Part shown: piece by piece, positions 8,663-16,602 of the stretch
Numbering within the stretch: the stretch's first letter is position 1
How the letters are laid out: every line of letters starts with the position of its first letter
From: Arthrobacter sp. PvP023
GTDB taxonomy: Bacteria > Actinomycetota > Actinomycetes > Actinomycetales > Micrococcaceae
NCBI RefSeq assembly: GCF_017832975.1
Contig: NZ_JAFIBI010000001.1
Location: 2,728,001-2,792,000, forward strand
Direction of reading: 5' to 3'
Length of the DNA stretch: 64,000 nucleotides
Program-made: the position numbers and the translations under genes
The notes under the pieces: generated by a model
The model's database searches: none
Seen by the model: the letters and a program-made list of their open reading frames with translations, nothing else
Told to the model about the DNA's origin: nothing

Positions 8663-9902
8663 TTTCGGTGCCGCCGTCAGCCCGCCCGGAGTGGAGGCCG
8701 CTTCCCTGGCCGCCGGACTTGTCACTGCGCTGCGCCGTGCCGGCCTGGCGACTTCCCCGGACCGCGCCGTTCGGCTGGCAGAAGCCCTCCGCCTGATCCC
8801 GCCCTTCGCCCGCGAACCGCTCTACTGGACGTGCCGGGTGGTCCTGGTGTCCTCCCGGGAGCAGGTTCCGGTTTTCGACGCCGTCTTTTCCGCCGTTTTT
8901 GATGGCCGGCTTGACCCGGCAGACAGCAGGGGCGCCACCAAGGCAGAACCGACGATCGACCCCGGGGCACGCCTCCGCCCGTCCACGCCGTCAGGGGCGG
9001 CGAAGGCGCCGTCGGCCCTCCCCAAGGCTTCGCCGCCCGCTCTGCTTCCCGGCAGGGAACGCTCCGGTGAGGGGGACGGTCCTGAGCGCGAGGCCATCCT
9101 GGCCATGGCGTCGGCGGAGGAAAGACTGCACGAAACGTCCTTCGCCGAGCTCTCCGCCGAGGAGATGGTCCAGGTACGCCGGCTCGTTCGGGAGATAGTC
9201 TTCGCCACGCCGGCACGCCTGAGCCGCAGGACCCGCAAGTCTTCGCATAACAATGCACGGCTGGACATCCGGAGCACCGTCCGTGCAGCCCAGCGCACCG
9301 GCTCTGATGCCACAAGGCTCATCTACGCCCATCGCCGGCCCCGTCCGCGGCAGCTGGTCCTGCTGTGCGATGTATCGGCGTCCATGGAGCCCTACACAAG
9401 GGTGTTCCTGTCGTTACTGCAGGGCGCCGTGGCCGGAGCCCGGGCGGAGGCATTCGTGTTCTCTACCCGCCTGACGCGGCTGACGCAGCAGCTGGCAGTC
9501 CGGAACCCTGATCAGGCGCTGGCCCGGGCCGCCGCGAGGGCGCCGGACTGGGCGGGAGGGACACAGATCGCGGAAAGCCTGCGGAGCTTCATTGACGCGC
9601 ACGGCCGCCGCGGTTTGGCCAGGGGTGCGGTGGTGGTTGTGCTCTCCGACGGCTGGGCCCAGGATGATCCGGGCCTCGTGGCCACGCAAATGGGACGCCT
9701 GAAGCGGCTCGCCTACCGGATTGTCTGGGTTAATCCGAGGAAGGCGGACGTGAATTACCGGCCGCTGGCGGGCGGTATGGCGGCGGCGCTCCCCTACTGC
9801 GACGCCTTTGTCAGCGGCCACAGCTATGCGGCCCTCGCGGATGTGGCAGCCGCGGTCCGGGACGGACGCAGGACAACACAAGAGAGGCAGGGCAACAGCT
9901 AA
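8655..9902 (+). CDS. coxE: VWA-domain protein of CO dehydrogenase maturation
   Basis: The ATG at 8655 (MADFGAAV) overlaps the coxD stop and gives 415 residues; the open frame extends much further upstream inside coxD and is not real there. The N-terminal half has the CoxE pattern LATSPDRAVRLAEALRLIPP and YWTCRVVLVSSREQVPVFD. A low-complexity stretch rich in Pro, Ala and Lys follows. The C-terminal von Willebrand A domain carries the metal-ion-dependent adhesion site CDVSASM, with AGGTQIAESL and LSDGWAQDDP further on. CoxE works with CoxD in copper and sulfur insertion into CO dehydrogenase. Confidence 0.92.
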   Translation: MADFGAAVSPPGVEAASLAAGLVTALRRAGLATSPDRAVRLAEALRLIPPFAREPLYWTCRVVLVSSREQVPVFDAVFSAVFDGRLDPADSRGATKAEPTIDPGARLRPSTPSGAAKAPSALPKASPPALLPGRERSGEGDGPEREAILAMASAEERLHETSFAELSAEEMVQVRRLVREIVFATPARLSRRTRKSSHNNARLDIRSTVRAAQRTGSDATRLIYAHRRPRPRQLVLLCDVSASMEPYTRVFLSLLQGAVAGARAEAFVFSTRLTRLTQQLAVRNPDQALARAAARAPDWAGGTQIAESLRSFIDAHGRRGLARGAVVVVLSDGWAQDDPGLVATQMGRLKRLAYRIVWVNPRKADVNYRPLAGGMAAALPYCDAFVSGHSYAALADVAAAVRDGRRTTQERQGNS

Positions 9903-10771
9903 TGCAAATAGACAGCGCTTTCTCCGTAGTCGCTCCCATCGACAAAGTCTGGGACACGCTTATGGACTTCCAGCGCGTGGCCGGATGCGTACCAGGGGCT
10001 CAGATCCTGAACAAGCTTTCCGACGACGCCTATCAGATAGGGATGAAGGTGAAGCTGGGACCGGTTTCCATGCAGTACAAGGGGCAGATGTCCGTCCTCG
10101 AACGGGACGCTGACGAACACCGCGCGGTGTTCCAGGGCCGGGCGCAGGAAACCCGCGGCCAAGGTACGGCCGAAGCCACTGTGACCCTGCGCCTGGCAGA
10201 GGCGCAAGGTTCGACGCAGGGTACGGTCAGCGCCGACCTGGCCCTGTCCGGAAAGGCCGCCGCAATGGGGAAAAGCGTCATCGGGGGCGTCACCGAGCAG
10301 ATGATGGCGCTGTTCGCCGCCAACCTGCAGACGCTGCTGGCGGAACCTGCCGGGGAAGCGCCGGCCGAAGCCGGGCACGAAGCACCGGGCGAAGCCGGGC
10401 AGGGCGCGCCGGCCGAGGCCGGGCAGGGCGCACCGGGCGAAGCCGGGCAGGGCGCGCCGGCCGAGGCCGGGCAGGGCGCACCGGGCGAAGCCGGGCAGGG
10501 CGCGCCGGCCGAGGCCGGGCAGGGCGCACCGCCCGCACCGCTTCCCGGGTCACTTGGGGCACCTGTTCCCGCAGTATCCCCACCGCTACTGCCACCTGCC
10601 CCGTCACCACCTTCGCAGCCCGACAACAGCCTGAACGCTCTTTCGCTGGCTAAGGGCATGCTCACCGATCAGCTCAGCAACCCCGGGAAACTCATCGGGC
10701 TGCTTGCCGCCGTAGCGTTTTGTGCTTATCGACTGGGCCGCCGTGCGGGGCTGCGCTCGCGCCGGCCCTGA
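9902..10771 (+). CDS. coxG: CoxG SRPBCC protein with octapeptide-repeat linker and C-terminal membrane anchor
   Basis: Residues 1 to about 145 form a CoxG/SRPBCC domain (FSVVAPIDKVWDTLMDFQRVAGCVPGA..., VKLGPVSMQYKGQMSV). Residues about 152-209 are seven near-identical octapeptides (GQGAPAEA alternating with GQGAPGEA), then a proline-rich stretch. The C-terminus is a hydrophobic helix (LIGLLAAVAFCAYRLGRR) with flanking basic residues. CoxG is known to recruit CO dehydrogenase to the cytoplasmic membrane. Here the layout is a soluble lipid or quinone-binding-like fold, a flexible spacer and an anchor. The start overlaps the coxE stop (TAATG). Confidence 0.9.
   Translation: MQIDSAFSVVAPIDKVWDTLMDFQRVAGCVPGAQILNKLSDDAYQIGMKVKLGPVSMQYKGQMSVLERDADEHRAVFQGRAQETRGQGTAEATVTLRLAEAQGSTQGTVSADLALSGKAAAMGKSVIGGVTEQMMALFAANLQTLLAEPAGEAPAEAGHEAPGEAGQGAPAEAGQGAPGEAGQGAPAEAGQGAPGEAGQGAPAEAGQGAPPAPLPGSLGAPVPAVSPPLLPPAPSPPSQPDNSLNALSLAKGMLTDQLSNPGKLIGLLAAVAFCAYRLGRRAGLRSRRP
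10352..10530 (+). repeat. In-frame 24-bp/48-bp tandem repeat within coxG
   Basis: The DNA repeats a 24-base unit of two alternating types, one coding GQGAPAEA (with gcgccggccgag) and the other GQGAPGEA (with gcaccgggcgaa). The true period is therefore 48 bases, present about three and a half times. Period divisible by three keeps the frame. Near-perfect nucleotide identity between copies implies recent expansion and likely length variation between strains. Confidence 0.95.
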
Positions 10772-10795
10772 GCCGGCGGTGGAGGACAGAGGAAA

Positions 10796-11968
10796 ATGCG
10801 TGACGTTCTCGCCGCCATGATGCCGGGCTGGCTGCAGGGTGGCACAGCCGGTTTGGCTACCGTCGTGCGGACTTTCCGTTCCGCACCGAGGCCCCCGGGC
10901 GCTGCCATGCTGGTCACGGCCACCGGCGAAGTCTTCGGCTCGGTCTCGGGAGGCTGCGTCGAGGGTGCCGTCTACGAGCTTGCCACACAGGTTAAGGCCG
11001 ACCACCGCCCGGTCCTGGTGAGCTACGGCGTCAGCGACGACGACGCCTTCTCGGTCGGGTTGACCTGCGGCGGCACTATTGAGGTTTTTGTAGAGCCAAT
11101 TTCGCAGCAAACCTTCGCGGAGCTGGACCGGGTCCGTGAGGACATCGAGACATCCCGCCCGGTGGGAGTTGCCACCGTGATCGAGCACCCCGATCCCGGC
11201 TGGCTGGGCCGCCACCTCGTCGTCCGGCCCGGCGGATTCGAAGGCGGGCTGGGTTCGGTCCGGGCCGATCACGCCGTCGGCGACGACACCCAGGGCCTGC
11301 TGGCAGCCGGCCGGGATTCCGTCCTGACGTACGGCCCTGACGGTGAGCGCCTCGACACCGGCATGTCCGTGTTCTTCGCCAGCTACGCGCCGCGGCCGCG
11401 GATGCTGGTCTTCGGAGCCATCGACTTCGCCGCGGCACTGGCACGGTTGGGTACCTTCCTGGGCTATCAGGTCACCGTTTGTGACGCCCGCGCCGTATTT
11501 GCCACCCAAGCGCGGTTCCCCGACGCCGCAGAGGTGGTCCGTGCTTGGCCGCACCATTACCTCTCCGAGCAGCTCGCCCGGGGGCTCCTCGACGAGCGGA
11601 CCGTGATTTGTGTCCTGACCCATGACCCCAAGTTCGATGTCCCGGTGCTGGAGGCGGCCCTTCGGGGCCGTCCCGTCGCATACATCGGTGCGATGGGCTC
11701 CCGGCGCACGCATAACGATCGGATGGAAAGGCTTCGCGCTGCGGGCCTGAGCGATGAGCAACTGCTGAAACTGCACAGCCCCGTTGGCCTGGACCTGGGG
11801 GCGCGCACTCCCGAAGAAACAGCGGTATCGATCGGGGCGGAGATCATCGCCCTGCAATGGGGTGGCAGCGGTGAGCCGCTGGGGTCCCGAGCGGAGCGGA
11901 TCCATCACGACGAAATGCCCGGGCGGGCCACTGACACGGCAGCCACCGCTCCACAGACGGATCCATAA
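10796..11968 (+). CDS. XdhC/CoxF family molybdenum cofactor chaperone
   Basis: This 390-residue protein has the complete two-domain XdhC layout. The N-terminal domain shows ATVVRTFRSAPRPPGAAMLV, GSVSGGCVEGAVYELA and GLTCGGTIEVFVEP. The C-terminal Rossmann domain shows PRMLVFGAIDFAAALARLG, CVLTHDPKFDVPVLEAAL, YIGAMGSRRTHNDR and GLDLGARTPEETAVSI. XdhC-type proteins bind the molybdenum cofactor and deliver it to xanthine-oxidase-family apoenzymes. It is the last gene of the cox operon, 24 bases after coxG, and differs from the earlier XdhC-like gene in having no YHS domain. CoxF or CoxI are both possible names. Confidence 0.9.
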   Translation: MRDVLAAMMPGWLQGGTAGLATVVRTFRSAPRPPGAAMLVTATGEVFGSVSGGCVEGAVYELATQVKADHRPVLVSYGVSDDDAFSVGLTCGGTIEVFVEPISQQTFAELDRVREDIETSRPVGVATVIEHPDPGWLGRHLVVRPGGFEGGLGSVRADHAVGDDTQGLLAAGRDSVLTYGPDGERLDTGMSVFFASYAPRPRMLVFGAIDFAAALARLGTFLGYQVTVCDARAVFATQARFPDAAEVVRAWPHHYLSEQLARGLLDERTVICVLTHDPKFDVPVLEAALRGRPVAYIGAMGSRRTHNDRMERLRAAGLSDEQLLKLHSPVGLDLGARTPEETAVSIGAEIIALQWGGSGEPLGSRAERIHHDEMPGRATDTAATAPQTDP

Positions 11969-12107
11969 CTCATCGGCTCCGAGGCGACTGGCGTTGATTG
12001 AAGACGAAGTCCTTCGCGGCATGATCACCATTGGGCACCGCACCCGCTGCCACGCAGAGGTGGCTGTTCACCGTGCAGAAATTAACGCAGGGCCATAAGC
12101 TCAAGGC

Positions 12108-12728
12108 ATGGCCAGATACTTTGATGTGCACCCAGACGATCCCCAGCCGCGCGCGATAGGTCAGATAGTGGAGCTGTTGCGGTCCGGCGGATTGATCGCA
12201 TATCCCACCGACTCCTGCTACGCCCTTGGTGCGCAGCTCGGCAACCGCGAGGCCTTGGACCGCATCCGGGCCATCCGGCAGCTGGACAGCAAACACCACT
12301 TCACCCTGGTCTGCAAGGATTTTGCCCAGCTGGGCCAGTTTGTCCAGATCGACAACGATGTGTTCCGCAGCATCAAGGCGGTCACGCCGGGCAGCTACAC
12401 GTTCATCCTTCCCGCCACGAAGGAAGTGCCCAAGCGCCTGCTGCACCCGAAGAAGAAGACCGTGGGCGTCCGCATCCCGGACAACGCTGTGGTCCAGGCG
12501 CTGCTGGCCGAGCTGGGAGAGCCGCTGCTCTCCAGCACGTTGCTGCTGCCCGACGAGGAAGAGCCGCTGACCCAGGGCTGGGAAATCAAGGAACGGCTGG
12601 ACCATGTGGTGGACGCTGTGGTGGATTCCGGCGACTGCGGCGCGGAGCCGACCACGGTCATCGACTTCTCGAGCGGTTCGGCGGAAGTGGTCCGCCGCGG
12701 CATGGGAGACCCGTCCCGGTTCGAGTAG
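12108..12728 (+). CDS. yciO: YciO/Sua5/YrdC family protein
   Basis: A 206-residue protein, exactly the length of Escherichia coli YciO. It has the YrdC-like dsRNA-binding fold markers GLIAYPTDSCYALGAQLGN, HHFTLVCKDFAQLGQF, PGSYTFILPATKEVPK and VGVRIPDN. The Sua5/YrdC family makes threonylcarbamoyl-AMP for the t6A modification of tRNA; the YciO branch is less well defined and may not be the main t6A enzyme. It stands alone between the cox operon and the convergent ligD gene. Confidence 0.9.
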   Translation: MARYFDVHPDDPQPRAIGQIVELLRSGGLIAYPTDSCYALGAQLGNREALDRIRAIRQLDSKHHFTLVCKDFAQLGQFVQIDNDVFRSIKAVTPGSYTFILPATKEVPKRLLHPKKKTVGVRIPDNAVVQALLAELGEPLLSSTLLLPDEEEPLTQGWEIKERLDHVVDAVVDSGDCGAEPTTVIDFSSGSAEVVRRGMGDPSRFE

Positions 12729-12767
12729 CCGCCTTGCCGCCCGGCGGGCGCCGCGGCCCGGCCGGGT

Positions 12768-13790
12768 TTAGTCTTTCTTGCGTGCCCTGCTGGGCTGGAC
12801 CCGCGGAGGCTCGCCGGGCATCTTGGGATAGTCCGGAGGGAACGGAAGCTCCCCCAGCCCGGAGCCGACGTCCCGCTCCCACCACTCGAGCAGCACGTCA
12901 ATTTTTCCCGGGTTGGCGTTCATGTCCGCCCACGGGTCCCCGACGGTCCGGAGCCGTTCCGGGACGGTGAGAATCGTGAAGTTCTTAGGGTCCGCGCTGC
13001 CCAGTTCGTCCCAGGTGATCGGGCAGGACACCGGGGCGTGGCCCAGTGCCCGGGGGCTGTAGGCGCCGGCTATGGTCCGGTCGCGGTTTGCCTGGTTGAA
13101 GTCCACAAACACCCGTTCGCCGCGTTCTTCCTTCCACCAGGCCGTAGTGACCTTGTCCGGCATCCGACGCTCCAGTTCGCGTGCGGCAGCGATGACGGCG
13201 TGGCGGACGTCAAGGAACTCGCGGGTAGGCTCCACCGGCGCATAGACGTGCAGGCCGCGGTTCCCCGAGGTCTTGATAAAGGTGGTGAGTCCGGCTTCCG
13301 CGAGCACCTCCTTCAGCTCGAGGGCTGCAGGGATGGCGTCGTCGAAGTCGGTGCCCGGCTGGGGGTCCAGGTCGATCCGCAACTGGTCGGGGTTGTCAGT
13401 GTTGTCGGCACGCGAGGGCCACGGGTGGAACACCACCGTGTTCATCTGGGCAGCCCAGACGGCGGCGGCCGGTTCGTCCAGGACCAGCATGGGATGCGAG
13501 CGCGCACTCGGAAAGACCACCTTCACCGACCGGATGAAGTCCGGCGTGCCCTTGGGCGGATTCTTGGAGAAGAACTGCTCGCCGTCGACGTTGTCCGAAA
13601 ACCGCTGCAGTGCCACCGGACGGCCGCCGTTCGCCGCGATAAAGGCGTCCCCCACTTCCGCGAGGTAGCGCGCAAGGTCCAGCTTGGTCAGCCCGAGATC
13701 CGGCCACAGGACACGGCCGGGACTTGATATCCGCATGTCGCGGGGGCCGTTCGGTCCGTCGACCGTGAGGGTGGTGGATTCGCTCGCCAT
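12768..13790 (-). CDS. Stand-alone LigD-type primase-polymerase domain (NHEJ)
   Basis: At 340 residues this is the LigD polymerase domain alone, without ligase or phosphoesterase parts. The archaeo-eukaryotic-primase catalytic acids are present: RIDLDP gives Asp140 and Asp142, and VFVDFNQANRDRTIAGAYS gives Asp230. Other markers are HPWPSRADNTDNPDQL, KTSGNRGLHVYAP, and LTKLDLARYLAEVG near the N-terminus. These polymerases extend broken DNA ends, prefer ribonucleotides and act with Ku and a ligase, neither of which is in the window. The ATG at 13790 is divergent from amylosucrase. Confidence 0.92.
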   Translation of the reverse strand: MASESTTLTVDGPNGPRDMRISSPGRVLWPDLGLTKLDLARYLAEVGDAFIAANGGRPVALQRFSDNVDGEQFFSKNPPKGTPDFIRSVKVVFPSARSHPMLVLDEPAAAVWAAQMNTVVFHPWPSRADNTDNPDQLRIDLDPQPGTDFDDAIPAALELKEVLAEAGLTTFIKTSGNRGLHVYAPVEPTREFLDVRHAVIAAARELERRMPDKVTTAWWKEERGERVFVDFNQANRDRTIAGAYSPRALGHAPVSCPITWDELGSADPKNFTILTVPERLRTVGDPWADMNANPGKIDVLLEWWERDVGSGLGELPFPPDYPKMPGEPPRVQPSRARKKD

Positions 13791-13947
13791 GGTGACAACC
13801 TACCCCGCCCGGTCCGCTCCGTCAGCAGTTGGCTACCGAGCGGAAGAAACTTCGGCCTGCTCACTGGGCACGCGACGTGCGTTCTGTAAGGATGTGAACT
13901 GGCCGGTCAACCCACGTGGCGGCCAACCGTCGAAGGAGACCCGTTCC

Positions 13948-15864
13948 ATGATTGAAGCCGCTGGTGTGGACCAGGCAGCGAAGCAACTTGCACTGAACGC
14001 GCTGGCTGCGCATGAGGACCTCGTATCCAGCGGGCAGGACAGTGTGGACTTCCGGCGGCGCTTCGACCGTTATTTTCCTGACCTGTACCGGCTCTTCCAC
14101 ACCCTGTACGGCAGCAGACCGGACTTCCAGGAGCAGTTGACGGCGCTGGTTCTCCAGACCGCCCGCTCCTGGAACGAACGCCCGGCGGACCTCAAAGCCC
14201 TGGACGCGGAACGGGAACACCATCCCGGGTGGTTCCTCGGCAACAGCATGCTGGGCGGCGTCTGCTACGTGGACCGCTATGCGGAGGACCTCGAAGGAGT
14301 CCGCGCCCGGATTCCGTATTTCAAAGAGCTTGGCCTCACCTACCTGCACCTCATGCCGCTGTTCCTGGCACCTGAGCCGCATTCCGACGGCGGTTACGCC
14401 GTCTCCAGTTACCGCCGCGTTAACCCGAAACTGGGGACCATGGAACAGCTGCGTGAACTTGCCGCTGAGCTGCGGTCCAACGGCATCAGCCTGGTGGTTG
14501 ACTTCATCTTCAACCACACTTCGGATGAGCACGAGTGGGCAAAGCGGGCCGCGGCAGGCGATCCCGAGTACAGCGATTACTACTGGATCTTCCCGGACCG
14601 GACCATGCCGGACGCCTTCGAGCAGAACGTGCGCGAGATCTTCCCGGAGAACCACCCGGGGTCCTTCATCCGGATGGAGGACGGCCGCTGGGTCTGGGCC
14701 ACGTTCCACACGTACCAGTGGGACCTGAACTACTCAAACCCGGACGTCTTCCGGGCCATGGCCGGTGAGATGCTCTTCCTGGCCAACCAGGGGGTGGACA
14801 TCCTGCGGATGGACGCAGTCGCCTTTATCTGGAAGCAGCTCGGAACTCCGTGCGAGAACCTCCCTGAGGCCCACACCCTGCTGCAGGCCTTCAACGCCGT
14901 CTGCCGCCTGGCCGCGCCGTCGCTGCTGTTCAAGTCCGAGGCGATCGTCCACCCCGACGAAGTGGCGCTGTACATCGACCCGGCAGAGTGCCAGCTTTCC
15001 TACAACCCGCTGCAGATGGCGCTGATCTGGGAGGCCATGGCCACCCGGGACGTGGCCCTGCTGTCGCAGGCCCTCGAGCGCCGGCACACCATTCCGGAGG
15101 GCACTTCGTGGGTGAACTACGTACGGAGCCATGACGATATCGGCTGGACCTTCGCGGACGAGGATGCCGCGGAACTGGGCATCAACGGCTTCGACCACCG
15201 CCGCTTCCTCAACTCCTTCTACGTCAACCGCTTCCCGGGCAGCTTCGCGCGCGGCGTTCCCTTCCAGGACAACCCGCGTACGGGTGATTGCCGCATCTCC
15301 GGCACGACGGCGTCGCTCTGCGGCCTGGAGGACGGCACCGGCCAGGCAGTGGACCGGATCCTGCTCGCCCATTCGGTGGCCTTCAGCACCGGCGGCATCC
15401 CCCTTCTCTACCTTGGCGATGAGGTGGGACAGCTCAATGACTACGGCTACGCCCTCGAGGAAGGCCACGGCGCGGACAGCCGCTGGGTGCACCGCCCGCA
15501 CTACCCTGCCGAGAGATACGCGAAGCGCCGTGACCCGGCCACACCCGAAGGTGCGGTGTTTGAGGGCCTTCGGGCCATGATCTCGGTGCGGTCAGCAACC
15601 CCGGAATTCGCCGGAACACGGCTGGTCCACTTCGACAGCAAAAACCGCGGCGTCCTGGGCTACCAGCGGCCGGGCGAAGGAACCCACATCCTGGTCCTCG
15701 CCAACTTCAGCGACGGAAACCAGACCATCACGGCGCAGACGCTTTCCGGATTCGCGGCCGGGGCGGTGGACCTGCTGACCGGGAACCCGGTGCGAATAGA
15801 AGGAGGGGTCACTCTCCGGCCACAGGAGTTCCGCTGGCTGCGGGTCACCCCGGCCGGCGGCTGA
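13948..15864 (+). CDS. Amylosucrase (GH13)
   Basis: Amylosucrase converts sucrose to an alpha-1,4-glucan and fructose without nucleotide sugars. The 638-residue length fits the GH13 subfamily 4. The N-terminal helical domain (FRRRFDRYFPDLYRLFHTLYG) precedes the barrel. Catalytic residues are the nucleophile Asp289 in ILRMDAVAFIWK, the acid/base Glu331 in LLFKSEAIVHPDE and Asp396 in VRSHDDIGW. TYQWDLNYSNPDVF and the substrate loop PCENLPEAH are typical. The ATG at 13948 follows GAAGGAGA by 8 bases; the open frame back to 13684 crosses the ligD start and is not used. Confidence 0.93.
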   Translation: MIEAAGVDQAAKQLALNALAAHEDLVSSGQDSVDFRRRFDRYFPDLYRLFHTLYGSRPDFQEQLTALVLQTARSWNERPADLKALDAEREHHPGWFLGNSMLGGVCYVDRYAEDLEGVRARIPYFKELGLTYLHLMPLFLAPEPHSDGGYAVSSYRRVNPKLGTMEQLRELAAELRSNGISLVVDFIFNHTSDEHEWAKRAAAGDPEYSDYYWIFPDRTMPDAFEQNVREIFPENHPGSFIRMEDGRWVWATFHTYQWDLNYSNPDVFRAMAGEMLFLANQGVDILRMDAVAFIWKQLGTPCENLPEAHTLLQAFNAVCRLAAPSLLFKSEAIVHPDEVALYIDPAECQLSYNPLQMALIWEAMATRDVALLSQALERRHTIPEGTSWVNYVRSHDDIGWTFADEDAAELGINGFDHRRFLNSFYVNRFPGSFARGVPFQDNPRTGDCRISGTTASLCGLEDGTGQAVDRILLAHSVAFSTGGIPLLYLGDEVGQLNDYGYALEEGHGADSRWVHRPHYPAERYAKRRDPATPEGAVFEGLRAMISVRSATPEFAGTRLVHFDSKNRGVLGYQRPGEGTHILVLANFSDGNQTITAQTLSGFAAGAVDLLTGNPVRIEGGVTLRPQEFRWLRVTPAGG

Positions 15865-15892
15865 GCCCTGGCAGATCGGGCATCATGGATTC

Positions 15893-16570
15893 ATGCCTGT
15901 ACCCGAATCCCCCGTAACCATCACTGTCGGCGATGTCCAGGTCTCCGGCATCTACGCCCGGCCGGAGAAGCCGTTCGCAACACTTGTGCTTGCGCACGGC
16001 GCCGGCGCAGGCATGGAGCATCCCTTCATGGCGGGCTTCACCAACGCGTTGAACGACGACGGCGTCGCCACTTTGCGCTTCAACTTCCCGTACCGCGAGG
16101 TCGGACGGAAATTCCCTGACCGGCCGCCGCTCGCGATCGCCACCTGGCGTGCGGCCATGGCGGAGGCCGGAGCCAGGGCGGCCGCACACTCCGACGCAGG
16201 CCCGGTGTGGGCGGCCGGCAAGTCGTTCGGCGGAAGGATGGCGTCCATGGCCGTGGCGGATGGAATGCCAGCGGCCGGGCTGGTGTACCTCGGCTATCCG
16301 CTGCATCCCCCGGGCAAGCCGGAGAAGCTGCGGGATGAGCACCTCTACGGCATCACCCTTCCCATGCTGTTCATGCAGGGTACTCGGGACACGTTCGCCA
16401 CGCCCGAGCTGCTGGAGGGTGTGGTTGCCCGGATCGGGCCCACCGCCACCCTCCACTGGTACGACGGCGGTGACCACTCATTTGCGGTCGCCGGCAAAAA
16501 GCGGAGTGCGGAGGAGATCGGCGCTTCCGTCGCGGCCCCGGTTGCGGCGTATTTGCGCTCACATGGCTAG
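15893..16570 (+). CDS. Alpha/beta hydrolase of the KANL3/TEX30 type
   Basis: A 225-residue alpha/beta-hydrolase fold protein. TLVLAHGAGAGMEHPFM is the oxyanion region, GKSFGGRMASMAV the nucleophile elbow (G-x-S-x-G with Ser near residue 106), FMQGTRDTFATPELL carries the likely acidic residue, and GGDHSF the histidine. The GKSxGGRM elbow is typical of the KANL3/TEX30 family, for which bacterial substrates are unknown. It follows amylosucrase by 28 bases on the same strand, so cotranscription is possible, but a functional link is not evident. Confidence 0.82.
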   Translation: MPVPESPVTITVGDVQVSGIYARPEKPFATLVLAHGAGAGMEHPFMAGFTNALNDDGVATLRFNFPYREVGRKFPDRPPLAIATWRAAMAEAGARAAAHSDAGPVWAAGKSFGGRMASMAVADGMPAAGLVYLGYPLHPPGKPEKLRDEHLYGITLPMLFMQGTRDTFATPELLEGVVARIGPTATLHWYDGGDHSFAVAGKKRSAEEIGASVAAPVAAYLRSHG

Positions 16571-16602
16571 GTTCACAATGCCAGGTCCACAAAGCCGGGG
16601 GC

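Noticed and set aside
10352..10530. Regular repeats that could suggest a CRISPR or VNTR element
   Set aside because: Units are contiguous without unique spacers and keep the coxG frame; it is a coding repeat.
10604..12043. Minus-strand open frame (479 codons) opposite the second XdhC gene
   Set aside because: No domain, low-complexity composition, fully overlaps a well-supported gene.
13684..13947. 88-residue N-terminal extension of amylosucrase
   Set aside because: It overlaps the divergent ligD gene and its promoter; a good ribosome site precedes ATG 13948, where family members start.
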